The notes under the pieces are model-generated. The model did not search any database and was not told the origin of the DNA. It saw nothing but the letters and a program-made list of their open reading frames with translations. Positions 7,432 to 15,426 of a stretch of 34,531 nucleotides of DNA are shown piece by piece. This DNA comes from M55B167 sp964406095. Lineage in GTDB: Bacteria > Verrucomicrobiota > Kiritimatiellia > RFP12 > UBA1067. Position 1 is the stretch's first letter; each line of letters opens with the position of its first letter. The position numbers and the translations under genes were made by a program. The stretch spans positions 1-34,531 of the forward strand of contig CAYOQJ010000117.1 of NCBI GenBank assembly GCA_964406095.1, read 5' to 3'.

Positions 7432-9600
7432 ATGAACGTAAAAAACGCATTGGTGCTTTATACTCTCAGTGCTGTTTTTGTGGGCGATCTTCGTGCGCAA
7501 GGCAGAATTGTGGAATTGTTTGATCCGGCTGCGCTGGAGAACGTAGCCGCCTATCATCTGCATGATTGCACCGCCAGTGTGATTAAAGAGGGTGAAGGAG
7601 GCGGGAACGGTAACGTTTTGCAGATAGAGTACGGGCACAAGGTTGACTGGCCCAGTATAAAGTTTAACGCCGAGGCGTTGAATTTTTCTCCGGACTGGTC
7701 GAGCAAGCGTTATCTTGCGGTAACCTTGAGTAACCCCGGCAGGCAACCGGTTACGGTCGGTTTACGAATCGATTCAGCATTAGACCGTCGTCGGGGGCGG
7801 CAGGACACTGTAAGCATTGACCCAACCTCAACGATTCGTTGGCTGATATCGATTGACGCTGATGCCGGTATCATCGGTATGCGCGGACAGCCGCCGGTTG
7901 CGTCCGACAGTGGGCGTGAAATCATTTCCACCGTCAACTACCCGCTACTTGACAATCGGGCCATCACACACTTTCAGCTTTTCATGCCGAAACCTGCGAG
8001 CAGTCACACCATTCTGCTGCACAAGCTTGATTTGATTGATTATAAGCATGAGGGGAAGCAGGCCTTTGTCGACCGCTACGGACAATACACCGGCGCACAG
8101 TGGCCCGGGAAGATTTCGTCGGACGATGAACTAAAAAGCAATGCCGACACTGAAGCTGAGTTTCTAAAGAAGCATCCCATGCTGTCGCACTACAGCAGGT
8201 TCGGCGGCTGGAAGGATGCTCCGCGGCAGAAAGCCAGCGGTCGTTTCCGTGTAAAAAAAATTGAGGGAAAATGGTGGCTGATAGATCCGGATGGTTATCT
8301 GTTCTGGTCGAGCGGCACCACCGGAGTTCGTGCGGGTGGCAACGCTACACGTGTCGGCAGACGACGTTTCTGCTTCAGCTGGCTGCCGGAGGGGGATGAT
8401 CCGCTGGTGTCGTTTTATTCCGGAGGCAAAAACAGTTCAATAGATTTCTTCCAGGCCAATCTGCGGCGCAAATACGGGCCGGATTACCTAAACACCTTTT
8501 ATGATGTAAGCATCCGTAGATTACAGTCATGGGGCATGAACACCATCGCCAACTGGAGCGACGAACAGGTCTGCCGGATGCGCAGGGTACCATATGTTAG
8601 GCCGATCCATATCCGGGCAAAACGCTTCGTAGCGGATTCACACAGAGTGGCAGGTCTGACTAAAATCAAAGACTTTCCTGATCCTTTTGATCCCGAGTAT
8701 GAAGAGCGCGTCGCTGAGCATCTGCGCGGCATACGGGGCTGCATTGGTGATCCCTGGTTGCTAGGCGTATTTGTAGACAATGAGCTACCATGGACATCCG
8801 CTCATCCGGAGAGGGATGGGCCATGGGTCAGAATTCCGGTTCCCGCACTTTGTGTCAACGGAGCCGAAACCCACATCAAGCGTGTATTGATCGCAGAGTT
8901 GCGCGGCAGATACAAAACAGTTGATGCCCTCAATAAAGTATGGCTGACCCGTTTTGTTTCGTGGGATGAAATGCTGGAACCGCTAACTTTAAGCGGTGCT
9001 CAGGTCAAAGCTGCGGAAAAGGATATACTGGTGCTCGAAGCGATGATCGCCGAGTGTTATTTCCGCAAGACACGTGATGCTCTGAAAAGATGTGATCCTG
9101 AAATCCTCTATCTGGGACCCAGATTCAGCGGACGTTTTACGCCTGAGGTGGTGGCAATCGCAGCCGAATACTGTGATGTCGTTTCGTTCAACATCTATGA
9201 ATATCTGCCGGATATGCGTCAGGTCGATGAACTCGCTTTAGCGCATGATTTCCCGGTAATTATCGGTGAATTTCATTTTGGCGCGCTGGATCGTGGCATG
9301 TTTCACACCGGGCTGCGCAAGGCCGCCAATCAGGCGGAGCGGGCCCGCAAATATACTGAATACGTTGAATGTGCCGCCAGAGCCTCCTGGTGTGTCGGTA
9401 CTCACTGGTTCCAATACAAGGATCAGCCACTGACCGGACGTAGTGACGGGGAGAACTACAATATCGGGTTCATAACCGAAACCGACTCGGTTTATCCGGA
9501 GCTGAGCAGCGCGTCACGCGAGCTTCATCTGAGGCTGTATGAGACACGCGCCACTCATCCGAACAGCGACAAGCACGGCGATAATGCCGTGCCACAGTAA
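7432..9600 (+). CDS. Secreted GH50-like glycoside hydrolase (beta-agarase-like)
   Basis: This 722-residue enzyme resembles GH50 beta-agarases, which cleave beta-1,4 bonds of agarose. A signal peptide spans about 1-22. An N-terminal beta-sandwich-like region (about 25-205) precedes the catalytic barrel, which opens with 'SRFGGWKDAP' and 'GRFRVKKIEGKWWLIDPDGYLF'-type sequence near 255-291. Likely catalytic residues are Glu451 in VDNELPW (acid/base) and Glu613 in IIGEFHFG (nucleophile), both placed as in GH50. The last residues (KHGDNAVPQ) and the stop codon are encoded by the first unit of the repeat array at 9573, so the native C-terminus may have been altered. The start codon lacks a Shine-Dalgarno sequence. 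Agar specificity is inferred from family resemblance; a related galactan is possible. Confidence 0.82.
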   Translation: MNVKNALVLYTLSAVFVGDLRAQGRIVELFDPAALENVAAYHLHDCTASVIKEGEGGGNGNVLQIEYGHKVDWPSIKFNAEALNFSPDWSSKRYLAVTLSNPGRQPVTVGLRIDSALDRRRGRQDTVSIDPTSTIRWLISIDADAGIIGMRGQPPVASDSGREIISTVNYPLLDNRAITHFQLFMPKPASSHTILLHKLDLIDYKHEGKQAFVDRYGQYTGAQWPGKISSDDELKSNADTEAEFLKKHPMLSHYSRFGGWKDAPRQKASGRFRVKKIEGKWWLIDPDGYLFWSSGTTGVRAGGNATRVGRRRFCFSWLPEGDDPLVSFYSGGKNSSIDFFQANLRRKYGPDYLNTFYDVSIRRLQSWGMNTIANWSDEQVCRMRRVPYVRPIHIRAKRFVADSHRVAGLTKIKDFPDPFDPEYEERVAEHLRGIRGCIGDPWLLGVFVDNELPWTSAHPERDGPWVRIPVPALCVNGAETHIKRVLIAELRGRYKTVDALNKVWLTRFVSWDEMLEPLTLSGAQVKAAEKDILVLEAMIAECYFRKTRDALKRCDPEILYLGPRFSGRFTPEVVAIAAEYCDVVSFNIYEYLPDMRQVDELALAHDFPVIIGEFHFGALDRGMFHTGLRKAANQAERARKYTEYVECAARASWCVGTHWFQYKDQPLTGRSDGENYNIGFITETDSVYPELSSASRELHLRLYETRATHPNSDKHGDNAVPQ

Positions 9601-9778
9601 CAGGTAACGGACGGGCAAGCACGGCAATAATGCCGTGCCACAGTAACAGGTAACGGACGGGCAAGCACGGCGATAATGCCGTGCCACAGTAACAGGTAAC
9701 GGACGGGCAAGCACGGCGATAATGCCACGCCACAGTAACAGGTAACGGAGGGGCAAGCACGGCGATAATGCCGCGCCA
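9573..9778. repeat. Array of 46-bp palindromic repeats
   Basis: Four complete 46-bp units start at 9573, 9619, 9665 and 9711, and a truncated fifth starts at 9757. Each has a 20-bp palindrome (GCACGGCAATAATGCCGTGC in its perfect form: 8-bp stem, ATAA loop) and a 26-bp linker beginning CACAGTAACAGGTAACGG. The linkers are almost identical, with one change in unit 4, while the palindromes vary at one to three bases. The first unit contains the TAA stop of the GH50 gene. The array separates convergent genes, so it may act as a bidirectional hairpin cluster. It is not CRISPR, because there are no unique spacers. Confidence 0.92.
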
Positions 9779-9829
9779 CCCCGACGATTAAGCGATTCAA
9801 GATCAAGCGGATTGGCGACAAACAACAGT

Positions 9830-11119
9830 TCAACACATTCGTACAGCACACAGTACCGTCTGCGCCATCAGCTTCTCACTGAAGCGTGAGCGCGCGGTTG
9901 CGGCGGCACACTCGGAGAGACGCTTTAATTTGCCGGGTGTATCGAGCAGCTCCGTAAGGGCGGAGGCGAATCCGACGGGAGTCATATCCTGAACCAGAAC
10001 ACCGCCGGAATTCTCATCAATAAATTCCGGGAAGGCTCCCTGTGCCGGCAGCACCACCGGAACGCCGGCGGCCATGGCTTCCAGCGCATAGTAGCCAAAC
10101 GCAGCTGGCCGGTCTCCGCCGGGAACACAGAGAATGTTTAGTTCGGACAGAAAACCTCGGCTGTCGTGCACAAAGCGGGTTGGTGAAATTTCAACCGAAT
10201 CTTCCAGTCCGACACTTCGCAGCTTACGCATCTGACGCTTCAGATAGTTTCGGTCGGCTGAAGGTCCGCCTGTGGCGCAGAGCATCACATCGCTGAACCG
10301 TTCTGATCTGCGAAGCAGGATGAAAGCATCCACCAGTGTTCCGAACCCATCATCGTCGGAAATTCTTGAGAGGTAGCCGATACGACGGACACCGCTGCCG
10401 AAATCAGGCGCAGGATATTGTGCGGTGTTGATTGAAGGATAGACGACCTCTATATGCCCGCTCGGCACCCTCAGCAGCTCGGCCATATATACACGGTAAT
10501 ATTCGCTGACCGCGATAAAGCGGTCGATCATTGCGGCATCGGCGCGCATTGCAGCTATCACGGCACCCCGTAGCGACGCATGCATGGCATCGGTCCAGAC
10601 ATGTTCATCCTGCAGCCAGCAAAGTACCGGGGCATTCGCAGCCTTTTTCAGACGTCCAGCCAATCCAGCCAGCAGCGCATTGGAAAGTATGATTACATCC
10701 GGACGTCCGGCGGCAGGTAGCGCGGCGATCCACTCTGCGAGGGCGACAAGCTCTTCGGCCTGTTGTCCTTCCATACCTTTGAGCATGGAGAGTGTCAAAT
10801 CTTCAAGACCGGCAGCAGAGGTCGAACCGGAGAGGCGCGCGGCCAGTCGCAGCACCGGCCAGGAGTCCAGCAGACGGAACCATCTACGCGGGATGCGACG
10901 CATCCATAGATATTTATGACGCAGGTAGAGTGTTACAGCACTGTAGAAAATCGGCGTGTCGTCAGGAGCCGGCGCGGTTGCGGTAGCTGGCAAGTAGAGC
11001 GGCAGGACAGTGACCTCACAACCAGCCGCACGCAAAGCGGCACAGGCTGAAAAATCCCGCAGACAATTCTGACAGTAGAAACTGCCGCCGGAACCCGGCT
11101 GTATGTAGAGAATATGCAT
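9830..11119 (-). CDS. GT4-family glycosyltransferase
   Basis: This 429-residue GT-B enzyme probably transfers a sugar from a nucleotide donor to a cell-envelope or exopolysaccharide acceptor. The N-terminal domain starts HILYIQPGSGGSFYCQNCLRD with a small Cys-rich loop (Cys16, Cys19). The C-terminal domain contains 'GYLSRISDDDGFGTLVDAF' (248-266) and the donor-binding segment ending 'GYYALEAMAAGVPVV' with Glu347. The first Glu of the EX7E motif is replaced by Ala339. The start at 11119 has AGAGGA nine bases upstream. It is the last gene of a possible kinase/beta-helix/glycosyltransferase unit read from 15358. Donor and acceptor are unknown. Confidence 0.88.
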   Translation of the reverse strand: MHILYIQPGSGGSFYCQNCLRDFSACAALRAAGCEVTVLPLYLPATATAPAPDDTPIFYSAVTLYLRHKYLWMRRIPRRWFRLLDSWPVLRLAARLSGSTSAAGLEDLTLSMLKGMEGQQAEELVALAEWIAALPAAGRPDVIILSNALLAGLAGRLKKAANAPVLCWLQDEHVWTDAMHASLRGAVIAAMRADAAMIDRFIAVSEYYRVYMAELLRVPSGHIEVVYPSINTAQYPAPDFGSGVRRIGYLSRISDDDGFGTLVDAFILLRRSERFSDVMLCATGGPSADRNYLKRQMRKLRSVGLEDSVEISPTRFVHDSRGFLSELNILCVPGGDRPAAFGYYALEAMAAGVPVVLPAQGAFPEFIDENSGGVLVQDMTPVGFASALTELLDTPGKLKRLSECAAATARSRFSEKLMAQTVLCAVRMC

Positions 11120-11197
11120 AATTGAATCCTCTAGGGAGCGATTGGATTGCAGGTGTTTATGTTATGCTCACCGGCAATCACACGGTTAGTGTTCTAC

Positions 11198-11218
11198 AAC
11201 TCTGAAGCAGTCAGAGTT
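11198..11218 (-). terminator. Hairpin overlapping the beta-helix gene stop
   Basis: The perfect 8-bp inverted repeat AACTCTGA/TCAGAGTT with a 5-base loop includes the TGA stop of the gene at 11211. There is no U-tract after it, so it could be a weak terminator or a 3'-end stabiliser rather than a true intrinsic terminator. Confidence 0.35.
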
Positions 11219-14200
11219 CTCCGATCCAGATGTAATCGATACGGCTGGTTCCGGTGACAGCTTCTTTATCGGTGCTGAACTCCAGACGTATCCGCTTGAT
11301 CTCACCCTGCCACCCCGGCACATCACTCATATCCGCTGTGTAAAGAGCGGGACGATTGTCGAGGGGTTGAACCGCAAAGATTTTACCGCGCATATCCCAC
11401 TGCGGTTTTTCGGATGTAGTGAAACGCACCCGCATATGCGTGCAAGTGGTATGATTCTGACAGCGGATAACCACACTACGGGAATCTTCGGCATTCAACT
11501 TCAAATTATCCGGTGAAATCAGTGCAGGAGAAGCGGCATTTTCCATTGCGAGCACATAAAACCCCCCGGCGGGTTCTCTGACGGGATATGAGTGAGTATG
11601 TTTAAATTCTTTAAATTGCGTACCGAGATTCTCTTTGCTCCAGCCCTGTTTATCCAGCGGCCGTGCAAAATCCCAGGCACGCCGGACCTTGCCGCCGGAG
11701 GGAAGAATATGAACAGCGGTGTGCGCGGCCCGCCAGAGCTCGCCGTCGTCGGCGACAAGACGCAAGTGATAGTCGCCGGGTTCACTGAAGAGTGCTTCTG
11801 TCCGAGCACGCCCGTGAACCTTGAAATCAACCGTGCCGGGGGCCTCGATGAGTTCCCAGCGAATTTCAAGCGGCAGGTCGGTACGATTGTCATCCGTGAC
11901 ATTGCCATCCAGCATAACCGTACGGGAGTCGCTCCATATCTCACTGTCGGCAGAGGGTTGTGGCGGGTTGTTGTGGGGCATGGCGGCATCCAGAGCTTTG
12001 ATGGAGTCATATTCCCGGTTATTGCTGAGCGACCAGCTCATCAGTGACGGGGCCTGATTCGTGAAAAATGTCACTCCGGGATGCAGAACATATCCGTTGT
12101 CACGAATAACTCCGGTACTGCAGCAGACCTCCGGGTTTTTGGATTTACCCCAGAGGAATATCTCGGACGGCCCAAGTTTCAGTGCCACGTTGTTACGGAA
12201 AAAGCGGGAATTAGCGATTTCGATATTGCGTCCCTGAGGTTTTGAAAGTCCAAGCATCTCGATCGCAGCCCCGGCATTGTTACGGAAGGTACAGCCTTCG
12301 ACCAGCGCACCGTAGCCGTCACCCTCGAAATCGATACCTCCCTGATCGTGGCAGCCGGAATCGGGCTGATTGAGAAAATGACAATCACGGATCAGCAGCG
12401 AGTGCATTTTAACGAGCATTATTCCCATAGTGCCGGCCGACGCATGGTAGCCGGATGCGTCGAAGATGCTGCGTAGCAAACGGGCGCGGCTGACATTCAC
12501 CATACCGGGATGGGGTGATGTATTGAGAACAAAATTATCATGACAGAAGACGCGGTCGATCATCACATTGTCGCCGGTTACATAAAAGCCCCAGGAACAT
12601 TGAAACATCTCGCAGTCGCGTATGATCATGTTTTCACCGCAGGCACCGCTGAGGCCTATTCCGGCGGAACCATGCAGTTGATCCCGATAGGGTGCTTCGA
12701 GATATGACCAGCCGGGAATACCGTGAGCGTCATTGCGGTAGAGGCCCTCAATATGATGCGCAATACAATCCTCGATCAGCAGTCCGCGATGACCTTTCTC
12801 GCTGTAATAGACGATCAACCCCTTGGCGGCATCGCAGAAAATCAGATTGCTGAGATGCAGATACTCGGGGTTGATAAACAGCGCGCAGCGATCACGGATA
12901 TCGCGATTGCGCCTGATCGTCGGACGCGCTCCAACGCCATAGGCGGCAATGCGGGCCCAGTTATTGGAAGAGCCTCTGACATCAAGGGTCAGTTCCTGAT
13001 TGATCACACTGCCGCGACGGATCAGCAGTTGCTCACCCGCACCCAGCACCCTGCCGTTGACGGGGGTGAAATCGCGCCAGGCACGCTGAGGTGAAAGTCC
13101 GTCATTAGCATTGTCGCCGGTTAGTGAATCAACATAGAAACAACTCTTGATATTCTCGAAGGGTGGAGTCCATTCATAACTGCCGAATTCATTGTCGGAC
13201 TTTGGAAAGACAGCGAAAAGATGTGTAACTGCGGCCTGACGTCCCTGATCGCAGGTGATTTCAAATCGCAGATCATCGGTCAGGCTCCTTTCGGCTAGCA
13301 GATTCCAGCTGAGATCACGCGAGCTGTCGGTGGGCAGATCGCCGAGATCGACGATGGTTGAATCGGCACAGCTCACGCCATCCGGAAGAATCAGGTGTAT
13401 TTTGCAGCTGGTGGCCTCACTGCCGAAGTTATGGAGTTTTGCGCTGATGCGTTCACGATGTCCGACCTGCGGCAGAAATGAAGAACCTCTGATATCGCGC
13501 AGGGTAACTGCCGGAGTTCGGTGATTTTCAATCGCAAGATTATCAATATAACCTTTGAAATTACCAATTTCCAAGGGTACTTTTCGTCCGGTGATCTGAC
13601 CGGAGCGCACCAGTTCGGAACGTCTGCCGTTGACATCGAGGGTCATTTGCAAGCCATCCCAACGGGCGACCAGATCATACCAGCGGTTGGTTTCGATCAC
13701 GACATCACTGCCAAGGTGGGGTGACCAGCGCTGATCAGCGAAAACAAAGAAATTCAGCTGGACGCCATCTTCACTGTTATCGGCACGCAGCATATATTCA
13801 CCATCTTTTCTGAGCAGGGTGGTGAATCTGCCTGGCAGTTCTTCGAGTAGCAGTGAACACTCGATACGCAGGCCCGGTGCCAATGCAAGCTCAGGTTTAT
13901 GCTCGACCGTGACTGCTCCAGGATAAGCTCGCAGGGCCTTTCCTCTGGGGTCGGCATCGGCAAAAAGACGTTTTTTAGCGGTAGCATCAAAACCATTACC
14001 GGAGCTGTCTTTCAAGTCACCGTCGAAGTTCCAGCGAGCTGTTTCATTCTGTCGGGCATTGGGATTACTGATTGCCAAGTGATCAAGCGCACCGTCAAAG
14101 GTGCCGATCATCAAGAGGTCACGATTTGTTTTAACTTTACCGCGGCGTTCAACCGAGCTACGCCTACCGTTAACCTCCATCCAGAGATTGGTTCCGTCCC

Positions 14201-14678
14201 AACCTGCTGAAAGGTCATACCAACGACCGGATTTAACCGGCTCGGGCGATTGAACGCGCGGTTCCCATTTGCCGGTATTGATGAAAAACCCGAAATTACC
14301 CCCCTCTTCACTACCATTGAGGCGCAGAACATACTCGCCATTGGTGTAGTCGCCCTTCATAGCAATGGTACTCCAGCTCCGTCCGGTTTTGAGCTTATTA
14401 AACCGCACGCGGCAATCAATTCTGAAGCCTGGAGCAATCCGCAGTCGGGGGGAGTCATGCGCCACAATACTACTTAAAGGGTGCAGTGCGCGCGAATCCT
14501 CAAAACCATCGGTAAAACGCGCCTTTCGGGCAAACATCCGGCAACTGTTATTTCCTGAATCTTCAAGATTGTTTTCAAAACGCCACAAACTGAAAGCACT
14601 GTCATCAGTCGCGCCACATAGCGGATCACACAAAAAAAGCAGTGTCGCTAACCCCGCAATGGATTTCATACAGGTCAT
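11211..14678 (-). CDS. Large secreted protein: two LamG-like domains and a right-handed beta-helix
   Basis: This 1155-residue protein has a signal peptide (about 1-22). Two LamG/concanavalin-like domains follow (about 28-203 and 214-385). They are internal duplicates that share 'GRWYDL.AGWDGTNLWMEVNGRRS' / 'NRWYDLVARWDGLQMTLDVNGRRS' segments. Residues 395-490 are a CARDB-like beta domain. From about 513 a beta-helix begins with 'FYVDSLTGDNANDGLSPQRAW', typical of pectate-lyase-like proteins, and runs to about 905 with repeated 'I.DC.F..N' turns. A PKD-like domain and a C-terminal beta domain complete it. It may bind or cleave a polysaccharide, but no catalytic residue is assigned. The start at 14678 has AAGGA seven bases upstream. 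It lies 14 bp after the kinase gene and is probably co-transcribed with it. Confidence 0.87.
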   Translation of the reverse strand: MTCMKSIAGLATLLFLCDPLCGATDDSAFSLWRFENNLEDSGNNSCRMFARKARFTDGFEDSRALHPLSSIVAHDSPRLRIAPGFRIDCRVRFNKLKTGRSWSTIAMKGDYTNGEYVLRLNGSEEGGNFGFFINTGKWEPRVQSPEPVKSGRWYDLSAGWDGTNLWMEVNGRRSSVERRGKVKTNRDLLMIGTFDGALDHLAISNPNARQNETARWNFDGDLKDSSGNGFDATAKKRLFADADPRGKALRAYPGAVTVEHKPELALAPGLRIECSLLLEELPGRFTTLLRKDGEYMLRADNSEDGVQLNFFVFADQRWSPHLGSDVVIETNRWYDLVARWDGLQMTLDVNGRRSELVRSGQITGRKVPLEIGNFKGYIDNLAIENHRTPAVTLRDIRGSSFLPQVGHRERISAKLHNFGSEATSCKIHLILPDGVSCADSTIVDLGDLPTDSSRDLSWNLLAERSLTDDLRFEITCDQGRQAAVTHLFAVFPKSDNEFGSYEWTPPFENIKSCFYVDSLTGDNANDGLSPQRAWRDFTPVNGRVLGAGEQLLIRRGSVINQELTLDVRGSSNNWARIAAYGVGARPTIRRNRDIRDRCALFINPEYLHLSNLIFCDAAKGLIVYYSEKGHRGLLIEDCIAHHIEGLYRNDAHGIPGWSYLEAPYRDQLHGSAGIGLSGACGENMIIRDCEMFQCSWGFYVTGDNVMIDRVFCHDNFVLNTSPHPGMVNVSRARLLRSIFDASGYHASAGTMGIMLVKMHSLLIRDCHFLNQPDSGCHDQGGIDFEGDGYGALVEGCTFRNNAGAAIEMLGLSKPQGRNIEIANSRFFRNNVALKLGPSEIFLWGKSKNPEVCCSTGVIRDNGYVLHPGVTFFTNQAPSLMSWSLSNNREYDSIKALDAAMPHNNPPQPSADSEIWSDSRTVMLDGNVTDDNRTDLPLEIRWELIEAPGTVDFKVHGRARTEALFSEPGDYHLRLVADDGELWRAAHTAVHILPSGGKVRRAWDFARPLDKQGWSKENLGTQFKEFKHTHSYPVREPAGGFYVLAMENAASPALISPDNLKLNAEDSRSVVIRCQNHTTCTHMRVRFTTSEKPQWDMRGKIFAVQPLDNRPALYTADMSDVPGWQGEIKRIRLEFSTDKEAVTGTSRIDYIWIGEL

Positions 14679-14692
14679 TCATCTATCCTTTT

Positions 14693-15358
14693 TTAATTCG
14701 ATAATTTCGCAGACCGTTTTCGAACCGTTTTTCGCTTGAATGCATAACCTCGAAAAACCCAAAACCGGCGCATGCGGTTGACGCGTTCCAGCAACTTGCG
14801 CCGTTCGGGATCAAGTGGCTCATTACATACTTTTTCCCAAAGCTTATAGAGGCCGGAGTAGTCGATTTCACACAATTTCTTTCGTAGCAGAGCAGGCATG
14901 TGGCTGATATCCACAGCACTCTGAAAATCAATGATCACAGGTTTGCCGGCCTGATTTATCATCCAGTTGTTTGCTTTGCGCAGGTCAAGATGAACAACAC
15001 CGCGCTCATGTATCTCAGCCAGCAACCGCTCAGCCTCCAGGAAATAGCTCAGCGGTAACCGTTTTTCTTTGATATGCCTGTCTCCCAAAGTAATGCCCTG
15101 AACATATTGTGAACAGAGCGCGTAAGGAGGTCCGCAGGATTGAACATCGCCGGGCACACCATCCAATTCAGACAAACGCTGCAGATTGCGAACTTCATGT
15201 TGCGTCAGTAGAGTACCGATTGTCCAGCGCACCAGAAAGGAACGATTGTCAAAACCTTTATAGATCATGGTTTTGCCACTGCGATTTACGCGATATATAT
15301 CAGCATTAGCCCACTTACCTTTGTGCAGCAGCTGTTTATGTTTTGAAAAGTTTTTCAT
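14693..15358 (-). CDS. Kdo/WaaP-like lipopolysaccharide kinase family protein
   Basis: This 221-residue protein has a small protein-kinase-like fold of the lipopolysaccharide kinase/RIO type. Visible elements are the ATP-binding Lys34 (MIYKGF), the catalytic loop VVHLDLRKANN with Asp125 and Asn130, and the metal-binding IIDF with Asp144. In known members such proteins phosphorylate lipid A core sugars or heptose. The C-terminus is very basic (RKLLERVNRMRR ... KRKTVRKRS), suggesting membrane contact. The start has GGGGGTGT directly before the ATG. It precedes the beta-helix protein by 14 bp and a glycosyltransferase follows, which supports an envelope-glycan role. The substrate is unknown, and a protein-kinase role cannot be excluded. 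Confidence 0.8.
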   Translation of the reverse strand: MKNFSKHKQLLHKGKWANADIYRVNRSGKTMIYKGFDNRSFLVRWTIGTLLTQHEVRNLQRLSELDGVPGDVQSCGPPYALCSQYVQGITLGDRHIKEKRLPLSYFLEAERLLAEIHERGVVHLDLRKANNWMINQAGKPVIIDFQSAVDISHMPALLRKKLCEIDYSGLYKLWEKVCNEPLDPERRKLLERVNRMRRFWVFRGYAFKRKTVRKRSAKLSN

Positions 15359-15426
15359 ACACCCCCGTTGCTGTCCTTAATCCCCTGCCTTTTATCAGTG
15401 GGCATGCAGTTTATTTGACATGAGAT

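Noticed and set aside
9573..9778. CRISPR array
   Set aside because: The units are directly adjacent with constant linkers; there are no unique spacers and no cas genes.
9470..9851. Three overlapping minus-strand ORFs of about 100 codons
   Set aside because: They arise from the 46-bp repeat, whose length is not a multiple of three, so each frame repeats RYLLLWHGIIAV-like text. They are not genes.
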